Origin: JBMZCV01 sp049613665
Lineage (GTDB): Bacteria > Bacteroidota > Bacteroidia > Chitinophagales > UBA2359
Length of the DNA: 38,132 nucleotides
Direction of reading: 5' to 3'
Assembly (NCBI GenBank): GCA_049613665.1
Contig: JBMZCV010000025.1
Location: forward strand, 1 to 38,132
The translations under genes and the position numbers were made by a program. A model generated the notes under the pieces. The model was not told where the DNA came from. It worked only from the letters and a program-made list of their open reading frames with translations, and ran no database searches. Positions 1 through 7,595 of this stretch are shown here, one piece after another (the stretch's first letter is position 1; each line of letters starts with the position of its first letter).

Positions 1-49
1 TTTGCTTTTGGGCAAATTTAAAATTTTTGACCAAATGATTTCACTTTGA

Positions 50-92
50 ACCAAATATCTAACTGTTGCGAAAAAACTATAAAAACATTTTC
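50..92 (+). repeat. Diverged copy of short repeat family 2
   Basis: The stretch with ATATCTAACTGTTGCG followed by an A-run and AACATTT resembles the copies at 4211-4246, 14386-14423 and 16333-16375 (core ATCTAAACAGTTACG plus A-run). It is the most diverged copy and lies just past the 3' end of the leftward metF gene. Function unknown. Confidence 0.4.
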
Positions 93-1042
93 TAAAGACC
101 TCTCACTATTTTGCTAATATTTTTTGCCAAACTCATGGTATAAAAATGCAAGCAAGGAACGCCAAACTCTTGCAAAGATTTCGCTTGAGCAATCGTCCAT
201 TCTATACCAACTTGTTTGACAGCTTCGTCTGTTTTGCATTTTTCTATGGCAGCGACCAAATCTTCGGGCAAATTGATATTGAAAATTCCTGGCAATCTAT
301 ACACTTGGCTACGTCTAGTAATTGGTTTGAGGCCTGGAATAATAGGCACAGAAATGCCTGTATTTCGACAAGCTTTCACAAAATCAAAATATTTTTGGTT
401 GTCAAAAAACATTTGCGTAACGATATAGTCTGCTCCTGCATCAACTTTTTGCTTTAGATATCGCAAATCGGTTTTGAGATTTGGTGCTTCGCTATGCTTT
501 TCGGGATAGCCAGCTACGCCAATACAAAAATTGGTTTTAATACCATTTTGCAAATCTTCTTCCAAATAAATGCCTTTATTTAGATTAACGGTTTGCTCTA
601 CTAGTTCTATTGCATTTTTATTTCCTTTGACTTCAGGAATAAAACGCCCTTCACTTTTTACAGCATCGCCACGCAACAGCAATACATTGTCGATGCCCAA
701 ATAGTTTAAATCTAGCAAAGCATCTTCTGTTTCACTTTTCGTAAAACCACCACAAACCAAATGTGGCACAGCATCAACTTTATATTTGTAGCGAATGGCT
801 GCACAAATTCCAACTGTGCCTGGTCGTTTTCTGACATATACTTTTTCGTACAAGCCACTCTCTCTTAGCTTATATTTGTATTCAGCCCTATGGTAGGTAA
901 CATTTATAAATGGCGGTTTGAACTCCATTAATCTATCTAAAATTCTATACATCGCTTGAATACTTTTGCCTTTTAAGGGTGGCAAAATTTCAAAAGAAAT
1001 AGGTGTTGTGCCGTTGTTGTTTAAATATTCGGTTACTTTCAA
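92..1042 (-). CDS. metF: 5,10-methylenetetrahydrofolate reductase (MetF)
   Basis: Cytosolic flavoenzyme that reduces 5,10-methylene-THF to 5-methyl-THF, supplying the methyl group for methionine synthesis. The 316-aa protein has the family length and motifs: an N-terminal SFEILPPLKGKS with the catalytic-region Glu, NVTYHRAEY, PHLVCGGF, NVLLLRGD, FCIGVAGYPEKHSEA, the DAGADYIVTQMFFD strand and PIIPGLKPI. The start is TTG (complement of 1040-1042); an in-frame TAA just upstream leaves no room for an ATG, and the N-terminus MKVTEYL fits Bacteroidota MetF proteins. The next upstream gene ends at 1328 behind a strong terminator, so metF is probably monocistronic. The 5' region contains a long hairpin (1078-1133), but no known methionine-responsive riboswitch was recognised. 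Confidence 0.96.
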   Translation of the reverse strand: MKVTEYLNNNGTTPISFEILPPLKGKSIQAMYRILDRLMEFKPPFINVTYHRAEYKYKLRESGLYEKVYVRKRPGTVGICAAIRYKYKVDAVPHLVCGGFTKSETEDALLDLNYLGIDNVLLLRGDAVKSEGRFIPEVKGNKNAIELVEQTVNLNKGIYLEEDLQNGIKTNFCIGVAGYPEKHSEAPNLKTDLRYLKQKVDAGADYIVTQMFFDNQKYFDFVKACRNTGISVPIIPGLKPITRRSQVYRLPGIFNINLPEDLVAAIEKCKTDEAVKQVGIEWTIAQAKSLQEFGVPCLHFYTMSLAKNISKIVRGL

Positions 1043-1077
1043 AATATTTATTTATATGGTTTTTCGTTTAAATAATG

Positions 1078-1133
1078 TCAGCTATTCTCGTTTTAGCATC
1101 AAAGTGTCTTTTTGTTGAAATGAGAATAGCTGA
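1078..1133 (-). promoter_or_regulatory. Long hairpin in the metF 5' region
   Basis: A 16-nt near-perfect inverted repeat pairs 1078-1093 with 1118-1133 (core CAGCTATTCTCG / TGAGAATAGCTG, one G-T wobble) around a 24-nt loop. It lies 36 nt before the metF TTG start on the transcribed strand and has no clear U-run behind it on that side. It could be a leader structure controlling metF or a second weak terminator for the upstream gene. Role is inferred. Confidence 0.5.
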
Positions 1134-1241
1134 ATAATGTTTAATGCACTAAATCTTATTCACAAAAAATGTAAGTAAATTTCAAAACAATATTGTATAA
1201 ATGCAACAAAGAAATTTGCATAGCTTTGGCAAAAGTTACTG

Positions 1242-1289
1242 TAAAACGAGGTGGTAAGCATTTCTAAAAATACTTACCACCTCGTTTTA
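1242..1289 (-). terminator. Intrinsic terminator downstream of the amidohydrolase-like gene
   Basis: A perfect 17-bp stem pairs 1242-1258 with 1273-1289 around a 14-nt loop, with the GC core GAGGTGGTAAG and A/T-rich feet (TTTTA end on the leftward transcript). It sits 39 nt beyond the stop of the leftward gene ending at 1328. Confidence 0.85.
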
Positions 1290-1327
1290 TTACTATTTAC
1301 TATCTAAACTTTTTGTGAATAAATGTA

Positions 1328-2656
1328 TTAATGTTGTTTAATTTCTTTTTCGTATTTAGTCATAAATTTTCGATACAATTTTTTTTGCTTATTGTCCAAA
1401 TCTACACTTCTACCTCTGATAAATGCTTGCTCAATATGATGTGTTCTCATATCCAAAGCATCACCTTTTGATACAATTAAAGTAGCATCTTTTCCTTTTT
1501 CGAGTGTTCCAACAGTTTCGTCAATACCCAAAATTTTGGCAGCATTGCTTGTTATGCTCATCAAAGCTTGTTCTTTTGTGAGGCCATAAGCTGCTGCTGT
1601 GCCAGCTTCAAACGAAATGTTGCGTTGGTCCCAAAAACCGTCCCAACCAGAGCCTACTGTTATACAATATAAAATGCCTGCATCTTGCAATATTTTTGGC
1701 AATTTGTAAGGCAAATCTACATCTTCATCTGCACGTCTTGGCAAGTTATGAGTTTTGTTGATAATGATAGCCACATTGTTATCTTTCAGAATATCGGTTG
1801 CCATCCACGAATCTTGGCCACCCACAATCACTAACTCTAGCTCAAATTTCTTAGCAAAATGTACGGCAGCTACTATTTCTTTGATATAATCGGTTTTGAC
1901 ATACAGTTTTTTATTTTTAGAAAATAAGTCGCACATCGCTTCTAGCTTCAAATTTGTTGTTCCTCCATTCTTATTGCTACAATATGCCTTTGCTTCTGCA
2001 AAAGTTTGTTCAAAATCGCTTGTTTGTTTCTCATATTTTTCGTTTTTCTTGATTTTTCTTTCTTTCCAAGAATAGCTAAACATGCGTGGCCAAGCCATAT
2101 AAATAGCATCATCCATTTTGTAGGCTGCATCTTCCCAGTTCCATGCTTCTAGCTCTACAATGCTTGATTGGCCAGAAACAGCTCCGCCATTAGGCGTAAC
2201 TTGTGCCAACAAAACACCGTTTGACCGAACAGTTGGCGTAACTTCCGAGTCAGTATTATAAGCAATGATACTTCTCACATTCGGATTAAAAACACCCGTT
2301 TCTTGATAGTCTCTTGTTGCTCTTACTGCTCCAATTTCTGCCAAGCCCATATTTGTATTAGCCGCAATAAAACTTGGATAGATTTCTTTGCCTGCAAGTT
2401 CGATAGTTTCTGCATTTTCGGGCAAATCTGTGATGCTTGCAACAGTACCAATATCTTTAATTTTGCCATTTTCTAAAATAATCAAACTATTTTCGATGAC
2501 TTCACCATTGCCAATATGAGCAGTACCGCCTTTCAAAACAATAGATTTGTTATCGTTTACTTGTGTTTTTTCTACTGATTGAGCTTGCAGAAAAAATCCG
2601 TTTAATAAAAATAATAATATGTAAATTTTTGATAATGAAGTTAATGTTTGTTTCAT
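1328..2656 (-). CDS. Secreted amidohydrolase-like protein lacking metal ligands
   Basis: 442 aa with a signal peptide (hydrophobic IYILLFLLNGFFLQA, cleavage near AQS). The fold is that of imidazolonepropionase-like amidohydrolases: a beta-sandwich start (IVLKGGTAHIGNG), the strand before the barrel, and the typical C-terminus with ALMSITSNAAKILGID, VGTLEKGKDATLIVSKGD and a final IEQAFIRGRSVD. The HxH metal motif expected after the PGLIDAHTH-type strand is replaced by PSFIAANTNMG, and no clear GTDxP-type catalytic Asp is seen (VGSGWDGFWD lies there). It is therefore probably a non-catalytic or altered periplasmic homologue. Bacteroidota often carry such proteins beside an active paralogue, but no partner lies in this window. 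Confidence 0.85.
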   Translation of the reverse strand: MKQTLTSLSKIYILLFLLNGFFLQAQSVEKTQVNDNKSIVLKGGTAHIGNGEVIENSLIILENGKIKDIGTVASITDLPENAETIELAGKEIYPSFIAANTNMGLAEIGAVRATRDYQETGVFNPNVRSIIAYNTDSEVTPTVRSNGVLLAQVTPNGGAVSGQSSIVELEAWNWEDAAYKMDDAIYMAWPRMFSYSWKERKIKKNEKYEKQTSDFEQTFAEAKAYCSNKNGGTTNLKLEAMCDLFSKNKKLYVKTDYIKEIVAAVHFAKKFELELVIVGGQDSWMATDILKDNNVAIIINKTHNLPRRADEDVDLPYKLPKILQDAGILYCITVGSGWDGFWDQRNISFEAGTAAAYGLTKEQALMSITSNAAKILGIDETVGTLEKGKDATLIVSKGDALDMRTHHIEQAFIRGRSVDLDNKQKKLYRKFMTKYEKEIKQH

Positions 2657-2793
2657 AATTGTTTTTAAATTGTGAAAAAGTGCTTAATGTAACTCATTTT
2701 TAGGTTTTTTGCAATAAAAACAAATGGTGTTTTTATGCTATTTTAGGCAAGATAGCTAAATGCCTTTGAAAATAAAATAGTAATAGTTACTTT

Positions 2794-3318
2794 TTATTTA
2801 AAATATCTCAAAACTCTGTCTCTGTCATAATTGGCTTTATTGTTTTTGTGATACAATTCGATGAAAACAACCTCTTTTTCTTTTTCAAAGAAGCATAGAT
2901 TAATCGTAATCCTGAATTTTGCCCACGACTTTAAAACGCCAATACAAGTCTTAAATCAAAAGTTGCATTTATAAGAGGCTGTTTAGATTTTGTTTTTGAT
3001 GCTGAAAAAGCTAGATTTTTTGTTCAAATTGATACTTTTTTGAGTGGCATAGCACCGCTACGGCTCGAAAAAAAGGGAAAATTTGAGCGGAAAAGATGCT
3101 TTTTTTAAGCCAAAGAATAGAATTTAAACAGCCTCTAAGTTGAATCTAAGCATTTTAATCACACAAGTTTCCATATTCAAATCATTGATTCTAAAACTTA
3201 TTGGAGGACTTGCATTTGGCCGAATTCGTAATACTTGTTTTACTGTTGCTAAATCAATTTCCAAACTGAGATACTTTTTTTCAGCTTTCTTAAATTCTTT
3301 TATTTCGCTAAATATCAT
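2794..3318 (-). pseudogene. RelE/ParE-type toxin, disrupted by a MITE and frameshifts
   Basis: Two parts of one toxin gene are visible. The N-terminal part starts at 3318 (ATG, in-frame stop just upstream) and reads FSEIKEFKKAEKKY, SLEIDLATVKQVL, ISFRINDLNMETCVIKMLRF, typical of RelE/ParE toxins. It runs into the MITE and stops at 3124. On the far side the C-terminal part reads SRGQNSGLRLIYA and, after a one-base slip, FFEKEKEVVFIELYHKNNKA then NYDRDRVLRYFK, ending at TAA 2794-2796. Removing the MITE and one TAA duplication leaves an in-frame stop, and two more frame changes are needed, so decay goes beyond the insertion. The antitoxin gene upstream (3378-4160) is intact, 59 bp away. Confidence 0.85.
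2975..3135. mobile_element. 161-bp MITE with TAA target duplication
   Basis: The ends are inverted: GAGGCTGTTTA at 2975-2985 and TAAACAGCCTC at 3125-3135, with imperfect similarity extending to about 22 bp. TAA flanks both sides (2972-2974 and 3136-3138), a target duplication of the TNA type. The element has no transposase ORF. The GAGGCTGTTT ends and 3-bp TNA duplication recall IS5-superfamily elements; that assignment is inference. It is inserted in the toxin gene. Confidence 0.8.
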
Positions 3319-3342
3319 TTCACTTTATTTGAATAAAAAGTT

Positions 3343-3376
3343 AAGTGCCAACACTAATATAAATATAGCCTGTTTC
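3343..3376 (+). repeat. Intergenic palindromic repeat, copy A (5' fragment)
   Basis: AAGTGCCAACACTA followed by ATATAGCCTGTTT matches the first 35 bp of the copies at 20471 and 26171 and then ends. It fills most of the 59-bp gap between antitoxin and toxin genes. Confidence 0.6.
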
Positions 3377-3377
3377 A

Positions 3378-4160
3378 CTAAACTTCATAGTTTCTAACTG
3401 AATAATGTTTATCTCTATAAAAAACTAGCTCATAATTCAATATTTCCCCTTCTTTTGAGGCTGTCCAAGGCATATCTCCATGTGTATAATCAGACATCGC
3501 TGTTGCCGAAAAGTTGGCAAATTGTTCAATAACATGGTCAATAACACTTGTTTCGCTTGCTTTGAGAGCAGTTAAATCTGCTTTGACTAAAGGAAAATAA
3601 CGGATTTGCTTAGTATCTTTGTACTTTATTTTTAGGCTTTGTATTTCATCTTTTGCTATCATTTTTTGCAATATTGCATCTAATTTTTCAGGCATTGGCC
3701 CATGCAATATTTTGCGATAAGTAGCTCCTGTTAGTTGCTCTTCATATAATTCATAGTAGTTGAAATCTGCAAAATACAATATCTTGTTCAACATACCTAT
3801 ATCTATATTTGGTCTTCCTACACATTTTTCGAGCAGGTATAAAAGTACATTTTTAAATTTTTTGGTTTTTAAAGAAGGCTCTGAAATTCTCATCTCACTA
3901 GCTTCTGTTTCATGTTCATCTATTTGCAATTGTTCTACCAACTCAAAATTTTCTGCAAAAAAACGGTCTATTAAAAAACCCAACTGATATGCCAACTTCT
4001 GAAACTCTAATAAATTTAAGTTTCTTCTTCCTAGCTCAATTTGTGTTAATGATGGCCGTGAAATTTCAATACTTTTTGCCAAGTCTGTTTGCGATAAACC
4101 TCGAAATTTTCGTATTTTTGCTATTCGCTGTCCTATTTGTTTTTGTGATAGTTGTACCAT
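3378..4160 (-). CDS. XRE-Panacea (DUF4065/SocA-like) antitoxin
   Basis: 260 aa. Residues 8-65 form an XRE/Cro helix-turn-helix (IGQRIAKIRKFRGLSQTDLA, then SRPSLTQIELGRRNL). Residues about 105-235 form a Panacea domain: NVLLYLLEKC, LNKILYFADFNYYELY, GATYRKILHGPMPEKLD. Panacea domains are known as promiscuous antitoxin modules paired with unrelated toxins, and the N-terminal HTH suggests autoregulation. The gene lies directly upstream of a RelE/ParE-type toxin on the same strand, the usual antitoxin-first order. The toxin is now broken while this frame is fully open, so it may be recently orphaned or retained as a regulator or anti-toxin. The promoter must lie in 4161-4487, which diverges toward the methyltransferase. 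Confidence 0.85.
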   Translation of the reverse strand: MVQLSQKQIGQRIAKIRKFRGLSQTDLAKSIEISRPSLTQIELGRRNLNLLEFQKLAYQLGFLIDRFFAENFELVEQLQIDEHETEASEMRISEPSLKTKKFKNVLLYLLEKCVGRPNIDIGMLNKILYFADFNYYELYEEQLTGATYRKILHGPMPEKLDAILQKMIAKDEIQSLKIKYKDTKQIRYFPLVKADLTALKASETSVIDHVIEQFANFSATAMSDYTHGDMPWTASKEGEILNYELVFYRDKHYSVRNYEV

Positions 4161-4210
4161 TTTTTATGTAAATTAAATTTTTGATTTTTTTGTAACAATT
4201 CATCTAATAG

Positions 4211-4246
4211 TTTTTTTATCTCAAAAGCTCATATCTAAACAGTTAA
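4211..4246 (+). repeat. Short repeat family 2, copy at 4211
   Basis: TTTTTATCTCAAAAGCTC followed by ATATCTAAACAGTTAAG is shared, with few changes, by 14386-14423 and 16333-16375. Here it lies upstream of the leftward antitoxin gene. With repeat copy B it makes up the recognisable content of the 327-bp gap 4161-4487. Confidence 0.65.
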
Positions 4247-4397
4247 GTTTTTTTAAGTGAAGATATAAAATGTTTGAATAAAAAACATTTTTATGTTCTA
4301 TAATAATACTTTTTTTATAAAAACAAAAAAAAACAGCCAAATTAACTAAACTTGCTTTTTCTTACCTATATTTGCTAGTCTAACAATAAGTCTGCCT

Positions 4398-4480
4398 AAG
4401 TGCCAAGCAGTATTTAAATAAATAGCTGATTCGTTGCTAACTCATCGAAAATTTGGATGTTAGTTTCAACAAGCGGTTAC
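4398..4480 (+). repeat. Intergenic palindromic repeat, copy B
   Basis: Begins AAGTGCCAAGCAGTATTTAA and contains the second module GTTGCTAACTCAT...GATGTTAGTTTCAAC as an imperfect inverted repeat. It ends 43 bp before the likely methyltransferase start. Confidence 0.75.
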
Positions 4481-4523
4481 ATTAATATTGTCTAGGTATT
4501 TATTTATCAAAAAAAATGCTATT

Positions 4524-5597
4524 TTGAAACAATTTTTAAACAGAATCATACAAGGAAACTGCATTGAGGTATTGGCTCAACTGCCCGAAAAATCGGTGGA
4601 TATTATTTTTGCAGACCCTCCTTACAATTTGCAACTGCAAAAAGACTTGTATCGCCCCAACCAAAGCAAGGTAGATGGCGTTTTTGATAAGTGGGATTCG
4701 TTTCAGTCGTTTCAGGAATATGATGATTTTACGAAAGCATGGTTGCTGGCCTGTCAGCGTGTGTTGAAAAAAAATGGCACTATTTGGGTCATTGGTAGCT
4801 ACCACAATATTTTTAGAGTTGGAGCAATTATGCAAAATTTGGGTTTTTGGATTTTAAACGATATCATCTGGGTAAAATCTAATCCAATGCCAAACTTTCG
4901 AGGTACTCGTTTTACGAATGCACACGAAACATTGATATGGGCTAAAAAACAGCAAAAAGCGAGCTATACGTTTCATTACAAAAGCATGAAAATATTTAAT
5001 GACGATGTGCAAATGCGTAGCGATTGGTATTTGCCTATTTGCTTGGGAAAAGAACGTATAAAAATTGATGGCAAAAAAGCTCATTCTACCCAAAAGCCAG
5101 AAGACTTGCTCTATCGTGTGTTGCTATCGAGCAGCAATGTAGGCGATGTAGTCTTAGACCCTTTTTCGGGAAGCGGCACTACGGCTGCTGTTGCAAAACG
5201 ACTCGGCAGGCAGTTTATTGGCATCGAACGAGAAACTAAATATATTGAAGTGGCCAACAAGCGTTTAGAAAATGTAAAGCCACTTGCGATAGACCTTCTC
5301 AATTATAATGTAGAACGAAAACCGCCTCGTGTGCCTTTTGGCTCGCTCATAGAAAAAGAAATGATTGTGGTAGGCGAATATTTGTTTTCCAAAAACAAAA
5401 AATATCAAGCACAAGTATTGGCAACAGCAGTTTTACAAAATGAAGAAACGCAAGCTTCTATTCATAAAATGGGAGCAAAAATGATGGACAAAAGCTCTTG
5501 CAATGGCTGGACATTTTGGTATGTAGAGCGAGAAAACAAATTAGTGAGCATAAATGCGTTAAGAAAATCGTATATAGAAACTTATTTGATGATTTAA
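4524..5597 (+). CDS. CcrM/M.HinfI-like DNA adenine-N6 methyltransferase (probable GANTC)
   Basis: A beta-class amino-methyltransferase: catalytic motif IV FADPPYNLQL near the N-terminus, then SKVDGVFDKWDSF, GTIWVIGSYHNIFRVG, GFWILNDIIWVKSNPMPNF, GTRFTNAHETLIWA, HSTQKPEDLLYRV and the SAM-binding DPFSGSGTTAAVAKRLGR. The C-terminus (SIHKMGAK, CNGWTFWY) is the small RAMA-like domain of CcrM. Similarity to Caulobacter CcrM runs end to end, so GANTC is the predicted target. The frame is open from TTG 4488, but that start abuts the repeat; TTG at 4524 gives MKQFLNRIIQGNCIEVL, aligned with the CcrM start (357 aa). No ATG fits. No restriction endonuclease gene is adjacent, so it looks like an orphan methylase. 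Confidence 0.92.
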   Translation: MKQFLNRIIQGNCIEVLAQLPEKSVDIIFADPPYNLQLQKDLYRPNQSKVDGVFDKWDSFQSFQEYDDFTKAWLLACQRVLKKNGTIWVIGSYHNIFRVGAIMQNLGFWILNDIIWVKSNPMPNFRGTRFTNAHETLIWAKKQQKASYTFHYKSMKIFNDDVQMRSDWYLPICLGKERIKIDGKKAHSTQKPEDLLYRVLLSSSNVGDVVLDPFSGSGTTAAVAKRLGRQFIGIERETKYIEVANKRLENVKPLAIDLLNYNVERKPPRVPFGSLIEKEMIVVGEYLFSKNKKYQAQVLATAVLQNEETQASIHKMGAKMMDKSSCNGWTFWYVERENKLVSINALRKSYIETYLMI

Positions 5598-5612
5598 TGG
5601 TTGAGTACATTG

Positions 5613-5640
5613 TAATTTATTAAATAGTGCTTGGCACTTG
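5613..5640 (-). repeat. Intergenic palindromic repeat, copy C (end fragment)
   Basis: TTTATTAAATAGTGCTTGGCACTT is the reverse-complement first module only. It lies 33 bp upstream of the smpB ATG. Confidence 0.65.
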
Positions 5641-5673
5641 ATTATTAATTTCATTAAAAAGAAAATTTACATC

Positions 5674-6144
5674 ATGTCGGATAAAAAAAGAGAAATAAAA
5701 GTAATTGCCACCAATAAAAAAGCCTATTTTCAATACGAAATAGTAGATAAATATAAGGCTGGAATAGTATTGACAGGCACAGAAGTAAAATCGGTTCGAG
5801 GTGGGCGTGTGAGTATGAGCGACTCGTATTGTGTATTTATTCGTGGCGAATTGTGGCTTCGTAGTATGCACATTGCTGAGTATCAAGAAGGCGGCTTAAA
5901 CAATCATGTGCCTAAACATGAGCGAAAAATATTGCTCAATAAAAGAGAACTTCGCAAATTAGAAGTCAAGACTAAAGAACGAGGTTTTACGATTATACCT
6001 GTTCAAGTATTTTTGAATGAAAAAAACCTTGTAAAAGTAGTCATTGCCTTAGTAAGAGGTAAAAAACTATTTAGCAAAAAAAATACGATAAAAGAAAGAG
6101 ACATTAAACGTGATATGGCCAGAAGTGTGCGAGATTATCGCTAA
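5674..6144 (+). CDS. smpB: SsrA-binding protein SmpB
   Basis: 156 aa. SmpB binds tmRNA and delivers it to stalled ribosomes for trans-translation. Family motifs: IKVIATNKKAYFQYEI, AGIVLTGTEVKSVR, WLRSMHIAEY, KHERKILLNKRELRKL, GFTIIPVQVFLN, VKVVIALVRGKKLFSKK and the basic tail IKERDIKRDMARSVRDYR. The frame is open from a TTG at 5638, but that start lies in repeat copy C; ATG 5674 gives the normal N-terminus. The ssrA gene itself is not in this window. Confidence 0.97.
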   Translation: MSDKKREIKVIATNKKAYFQYEIVDKYKAGIVLTGTEVKSVRGGRVSMSDSYCVFIRGELWLRSMHIAEYQEGGLNNHVPKHERKILLNKRELRKLEVKTKERGFTIIPVQVFLNEKNLVKVVIALVRGKKLFSKKNTIKERDIKRDMARSVRDYR

Positions 6145-6447
6145 AAAACTTACTTGGCAATTAGAAAAGTCACTAAAATGTTTTTTAATGTAAAAAATTT
6201 TTGATATTTTTAAACAAAGCGTAACTTTTAGGCTTAAAAAAATGTAACTATTTTGGTGTAGCCTTTTTAGCTAAAAAATAGACGTTTTTAGCTAAAATTG
6301 CCACAACATAAATGGTTGTCAAAAAATCAAAAAAGAGATGTACCAATAAATTTTGATTATTACATTTTTTATGTAAATTTATTCAAACATTGATACTTAT
6401 ATATCAATGCTATTCATTGTTTTTTCAACGCTCAAATTTTCTTATAA
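6145..6447. other. Intergenic region with two TTTTAGCTAAAA palindromes
   Basis: No gene is seen in these 303 bp. The 12-bp palindrome TTTTAGCTAAAA occurs at 6265-6276 and 6286-6297, 21 bp apart centre to centre, about two helical turns, within a TTTTTAGCTAAAA direct repeat. This would suit a dimeric regulator upstream of the SPOR gene at 6448. A short TTGATA...TATCAA inverted repeat lies near 6390-6407. No regulator is identified. Confidence 0.4.
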
Positions 6448-7413
6448 GTGAAAGACCTATTTCAATCCTTTTTCTATGCGCTCGTTGTTGGGCTAGTGGC
6501 TTTTTGCTTCATTGTGTTGATAGACCGAAATATCGGCTCTATTCAGTGGAACAATAATACAGAAAAAAATGACCGCCTCAAAAAAGAGGCTGATAAATAT
6601 GCCGATAATCTTGATAAAATGGTAGAGAAATCGCTAGATGTTTATGACAAAGTGGTAAATGATGGCAAAGGAAGACGCAAAAAAACTACTACTCCGCCAC
6701 CGCCAAAAAAGCAAACAGAATCGACTGAAATAAAGGATAATACGAAAACCGTAGCTGATAAGCCAGCAACTACTGATGATACTAAGGTTGTAGCAGAAAA
6801 AGATGATACTTCACCTTTTGAAAATATTCAATCAACTTCTTCAAATAGTGCAACAAGCGGTTATCAAATTCAGGTGGGAGTTTTGGTAAAAAATACGGAT
6901 TTAACACCTTACAATAGTTTGCATGATTTGGGAAAACTCAAAACGCAAACCATTAATAGAGAAGCTAAACGTATTTTGCTAGGTGATTTTGCTACTCGTG
7001 GTATTGCCGAAGAAATGCTCGACGAAGTGAGAGGCTTAGGCTTTAGTGATGCTTTTATTGTGAGCAAACCACCAAAACAAGCAAAACCAACTATTGCTGA
7101 AAATAAAACACCACCAACAACAACTGCTACTAGCAGCAATGTAGGAGGCAAAGGTGCTTATATGATACAGCTAAGTGCTATGCGTGAGCCTCGTCCACAG
7201 CTTTTTTCGCACCTACGAGAGTATGGCAATATTTATAAAGAATATGATGCTACTCGACAGCTTACAAAAATTCAACTCGGCCCTTTCAACAATGAAACGG
7301 CTGCCAATCAAACTTTAGCTCAAGTAAAACAGAAAGGTTTAAATACCGTTTTTCTGAAAAAAGTGACACAAACAGATATGAATAAAAAAGTTAAAGTATA
7401 TAGTCAATTGTAG
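6448..7413 (+). CDS. Membrane-anchored protein with two SPOR domains
   Basis: 321 aa starting at GTG 6448 (no better ATG upstream). An N-terminal transmembrane anchor (FFYALVVGLVAFCFIVLI) is followed by a charged, proline/threonine-rich linker (TTTPPPPKKQTE) and two SPOR-like domains: about 139-205 (YQIQVGVLVKN, RILLGDF, FSDAFIV) and about 237-306 (AYMIQLSAMREPR, IQLGPFNNETAANQTL). SPOR domains bind denuded peptidoglycan glycan strands, often at division sites. The first domain is close to those of the next gene (7596-9317), which is on the same strand 182 bp downstream, so the pair may share an envelope role. The specific function is unknown. Confidence 0.8.
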   Translation: MKDLFQSFFYALVVGLVAFCFIVLIDRNIGSIQWNNNTEKNDRLKKEADKYADNLDKMVEKSLDVYDKVVNDGKGRRKKTTTPPPPKKQTESTEIKDNTKTVADKPATTDDTKVVAEKDDTSPFENIQSTSSNSATSGYQIQVGVLVKNTDLTPYNSLHDLGKLKTQTINREAKRILLGDFATRGIAEEMLDEVRGLGFSDAFIVSKPPKQAKPTIAENKTPPTTTATSSNVGGKGAYMIQLSAMREPRPQLFSHLREYGNIYKEYDATRQLTKIQLGPFNNETAANQTLAQVKQKGLNTVFLKKVTQTDMNKKVKVYSQL

Positions 7414-7595
7414 ATTAATACCACTTTTTTTTCAAAAACAAATTATTTAAAAACGAGAAGAACCACTAACGACACTAATTTTAAATGTTAAGTATGATTT
7501 AATTAAACTAAACAGCTATTCAAATATGTTAGTTTTTTAGTTTCTGTTTACTCTTGCTCAACAATTATATTTTTTTCATCAAAAAAGGTTCGTCT

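Noticed and set aside
1043..1327. SAM or other methionine riboswitch upstream of metF
   Set aside because: Two hairpins exist but no conserved riboswitch core was recognised; one hairpin is plainly a terminator.
3140..3397. 85-codon plus-strand ORF and similar small frames around the toxin-antitoxin locus
   Set aside because: It is opposite the toxin N-terminus and antitoxin end and reads as low-complexity shadow sequence.
4488..4523. N-terminal extension of the methyltransferase from TTG 4488
   Set aside because: The start abuts repeat copy B, and the extra residues do not align with CcrM. TTG 4524 matches the family N-terminus better, though this is not certain.
4398..5597. Restriction-modification system
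   Set aside because: Only the methyltransferase is present. The neighbours are a toxin-antitoxin remnant and smpB, and no endonuclease gene is seen.
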